NCBI GenBank assembly: GCA_023419055.1
Contig: JAEZYO010000774.1
Coordinates: 1-16,718 of the forward strand
Length of the DNA stretch: 16,718 nucleotides
Source of the DNA: Pseudomonadota bacterium
GTDB taxonomy: Bacteria > Myxococcota > Polyangia > Polyangiales > Polyangiaceae
Direction of reading: 5' to 3'
The stretch's first letter is position 1. The number at the start of each line of letters is the position of its first letter. Under the pieces are notes generated by a model, which was given only the letters and a program-made list of their open reading frames with translations, had not been told where the DNA came from and searched no databases. Shown here in pieces: positions 14,852 through 16,718 of this stretch. A program made the position numbers and the translations under genes.

Positions 14852-16177
14852 TTAGAGCAAGCCGGGGAGCGGGCCGCTGCACCAGTCGGGGTTCCCGAAC
14901 GTCTCGTCGGGTAGGCCCATGGCCTGAAGCAGCGAAACCAGGAGCTCGTTGTGGGGCCGGTCTCCCTCGAAGCGCAGGTAGCGCCCCGTCGCGAGCGCCC
15001 CTCCAGCCGACCCCGCGAGCACGTACGGCGCGTCCTTGCGGCTGTGAGTGTTCCCCTTCCCGAGCTCGTTGACCCAGAGGATGAGGGTGTTGTCGAACAC
15101 GCTGCCATCACCCTCCGGGATTGCCTTGAGCTTTTCGATCAGGCTCGCGAGCTGCCCGGCGTACCAGCGCTCGATGCGCGTGATCTTGTCGGCGCCCTCG
15201 AGATCGTCGTCACCCAGGTGAGAGAGATCGTGGTGGCCCTCCTCGATCCCGATCCAGGTGAAGCGGGTTTGCGAGACCGAGCGTGACCATTGAAGCGAGG
15301 CGACGCGCGTGACGTCGCAGGCGAACGCCATGGCCAGAAGATCCGTCTGCAAGTCGCCCACCTCCGGATACGAGTCGTTCGCTCTCGCGTCGACGGGCTC
15401 GATCAGGGGATCTTTGCACGACGAACCGCCGAGCGTCGCTGGCTTGGTGAGCCGAAGCTCGAGCTCGCGCACGGCCTCGACGTGCGCTTCGAGCCGCTTG
15501 CGATCGGCGCTCCCGAGCTCGGCCTGCACGCGCGCGTATTCACCGAGCACGCCATCGAGGATCGATTGGCGGCGGCTGCGTTGCGCGGCGAGGACCTCGG
15601 GGTCGGTGTGGAGCTCCGCGAACACGCGCCCGTACACCGCGCTCGGATCGTCCTCCGGCGGCAGCGGCTGATTCGCGGCGCGGTAACACATGCGCCCCCA
15701 GTTGTCCGCCGCTCCCACCTGTACCCCGAGCTCGAGCGAAGGCAGCCTGGTATCGCCGCCGAGCACGTCCGCGACGCGCTGATCGACCGATTGCCCCGCG
15801 GCCCACCCCGCTGGCGGCGCCCCCGCTCCGCTGAACGGCCCCGGATTCAAGCTCGTCCCGGTCAGCGCGCCGCCGATCCCACTCTGGTGCGCATCCCCTC
15901 CTCCTCCCCGTTGATCCAGACCTCGAAGGATCACGAGGTCATTTCGGTGCTCGGCGAGCGGCTCGAGGATCGTGGAGAGCTCGAAATCCGTCTCGCCTCC
16001 GCTCGGAGCCCAGCGCGACGGCAGCGTGCCGTTCGGCGTGAACATGACGACGAAGCGGCGAATGGCCGTACTTCGCGCCTCGGCTCGGCGTGGCGCCATG
16101 GCCTCGAGCCAGGGCAAACCGATGCCCGCACCGAACGCGCCGCGTAGCATGGCGCGCCTACCCAGCATCTTTCTCAT
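14852..16177 (-). CDS. DUF1552 family protein, Tat-exported
   Basis: This 441-residue protein has a twin-arginine-type signal at its N-terminus (GRRAMLRGAFGAGIGLPWLEAM). The DUF1552 body follows: RRFVVMFTPNGTLPSRWAPSG, LVILRGLDQR, DAHQSGIGGALTGT, SVDQRVAD and LPSLELGVQ. The C-terminal VFDNTLILWVNELGKGNTHSR...PYVLAGSAGG resembles the alkaline-phosphatase-like DUF1501 proteins (inference). The family is common in Myxococcota and Planctomycetes next to DUF1588/DUF1592 cytochrome-like proteins; its reaction is not established. I chose the ATG at 16177 over the open-frame start at 16345 because it has GGGAG upstream, overlaps the preceding stop as ATGA and begins the signal peptide. The four-base overlap implies translational coupling with the upstream haem protein. 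Export would be of the folded protein to the periplasm. Confidence 0.94.
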   Translation of the reverse strand: MRKMLGRRAMLRGAFGAGIGLPWLEAMAPRRAEARSTAIRRFVVMFTPNGTLPSRWAPSGGETDFELSTILEPLAEHRNDLVILRGLDQRGGGGDAHQSGIGGALTGTSLNPGPFSGAGAPPAGWAAGQSVDQRVADVLGGDTRLPSLELGVQVGAADNWGRMCYRAANQPLPPEDDPSAVYGRVFAELHTDPEVLAAQRSRRQSILDGVLGEYARVQAELGSADRKRLEAHVEAVRELELRLTKPATLGGSSCKDPLIEPVDARANDSYPEVGDLQTDLLAMAFACDVTRVASLQWSRSVSQTRFTWIGIEEGHHDLSHLGDDDLEGADKITRIERWYAGQLASLIEKLKAIPEGDGSVFDNTLILWVNELGKGNTHSRKDAPYVLAGSAGGALATGRYLRFEGDRPHNELLVSLLQAMGLPDETFGNPDWCSGPLPGLL

Positions 16178-16718
16178 GGTTCCGTCTCCCGCGGCGGAGC
16201 CGCCCTGAACGAGGGCTCTCGAACGGTGCGGCGGATCATGGCTTTGAAGTCCCCTCGCCTCTCCACGAGCTCGCTCGACAACCGCTCGATGGTGCAGCGG
16301 TCCTCGTCGCTTCGTTCGCTGCGCCCGAAGGCGTACCGAAACCACTGCGTCGCGGTGCAGCGCCGCACCTGCTCGCTCGCCACGAGCCGCGCCGCGAGCG
16401 CCGCGACTCCGTCGAACGATCCGTCGACGTCGGTGCCGATGAGCTCGCCCGTCGCGTCGACCGGTTTGCCGCCGTCCGTCTCACGAAAGCGCCCGACGGC
16501 GTCGTAATTTTCGAAGCCGAAGCCGATGGGGTCCATCAGCGAGTGGCACCCCGCGCAGCGCGGATCGGTGGAATGCTGAGCAAAGCGCTCGCGCGTGCTC
16601 TTTCTCGGGTCCACCGCCGGCGGCTTCACCACGATGTCCGGCGGCGGCGGCTCCGGCGGCATGCAGAGCCAGCGCGACCGCACGAATTTGCCGCGCTGTA
16701 CGGGAGACGTCTGGTTCG
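16174..16718 (-). CDS. DUF1588/DUF1585 cytochrome c-like protein (partial, N-terminus beyond right edge)
   Basis: The reading frame enters from the right edge, so the apparent GTG at 16683 is internal. About 180 C-terminal residues are visible. They begin SPVQRGKFVRSRWLCMPPEPPPPD, the end of a DUF1588 region. A haem-type motif CAGCH follows (16543-16557) in RCAGCHSLMDPIGFGFENYDAVGRFR. A DUF1585 tail comes after it (GSFDGVAALAARLVASEQV, then WFRYAFGR). Such proteins usually also carry DUF1587, DUF1592 and DUF1595 upstream. They are thought to be exported c-type-cytochrome-like proteins, although electron-transfer function is not demonstrated. The stop overlaps the DUF1552 start by four bases (ATGA), so the two are co-translated. 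What lies further upstream is outside the window. Confidence 0.95.
   Translation of the reverse strand, partial: NQTSPVQRGKFVRSRWLCMPPEPPPPDIVVKPPAVDPRKSTRERFAQHSTDPRCAGCHSLMDPIGFGFENYDAVGRFRETDGGKPVDATGELIGTDVDGSFDGVAALAARLVASEQVRRCTATQWFRYAFGRSERSDEDRCTIERLSSELVERRGDFKAMIRRTVREPSFRAAPPRETEP

Noticed and set aside
16178..16345. Longer DUF1552 start at 16345
   Set aside because: The added sequence is a shadow of the DUF1585 region; the ATG at 16177 has a ribosome site, a Tat signal and the ATGA overlap.

Overview
The window is GC-rich and gene-dense with long ORFs. It carries gene types common in Myxococcota (Polyangia/Sorangiineae-like): a DUF1588/DUF1585 cytochrome-like protein followed by a DUF1552 protein, Gly/Ser-rich lipoproteins, and a giant kinase-like/AAA/GAF/histidine-kinase fusion. 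I infer a myxobacterial chromosome; the species cannot be read from the sequence. No tRNA, rRNA, CRISPR array, insertion sequence or integrase is visible.

Layout, left to right. (1) 1-2031 looks like a stress/low-oxygen metabolism cluster: a CBS-domain-pair protein (minus, cut by the left edge), a divergent universal stress protein with an intact ATP-binding motif (plus), and a dihydroorotate-dehydrogenase-like flavoprotein (minus). All three have a sigma-54-like -24/-12 element a few bases before the start codon. Two of these have a perfect TGGCACG -24 half. (2) 2032-2323 is a divergent control region with several inverted repeats. (3) 2324-6277 encodes a 1317-residue polytopic membrane protein of unknown function, with a large presumably extracytoplasmic N-terminal region. 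(4) 6274-11715 (minus) encodes a roughly 1813-residue signalling protein: degenerate kinase C-lobe, AAA/NACHT-like ATPase, helical repeats, two GAF domains and an HDFNN-type histidine kinase. It shares a CTAG double stop with gene 3. (5) 11716-11899 is a divergent control region with a TetR-type operator-like palindrome and a leader hairpin. (6) 11900-13981 encodes a lipoprotein sulfatase-family enzyme with two beta-sandwich-like domains and an altered CxPxR signature (CSPTS). (7) 14055 to the right edge (minus) is a tight operon: cytochrome-like DUF1588/DUF1585 protein (partial), then Tat-exported DUF1552 protein (ATGA overlap), then a small lipoprotein with a carbohydrate-binding-like domain (14-base gap).

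How they may work together (inference). The left cluster could be co-controlled by a sigma-54 activator, with CBS and Usp proteins sensing adenylates. The right half is an export and envelope module: sulfatase-like hydrolase, DUF1552, haem protein and surface lipoprotein. The histidine kinase has no receiver domain and no response regulator in view, so its partner lies elsewhere. The best candidates for new biology are the three matching promoter elements, the large unknown membrane protein, the half-kinase in the sensor protein and the Arg-less sulfatase signature.
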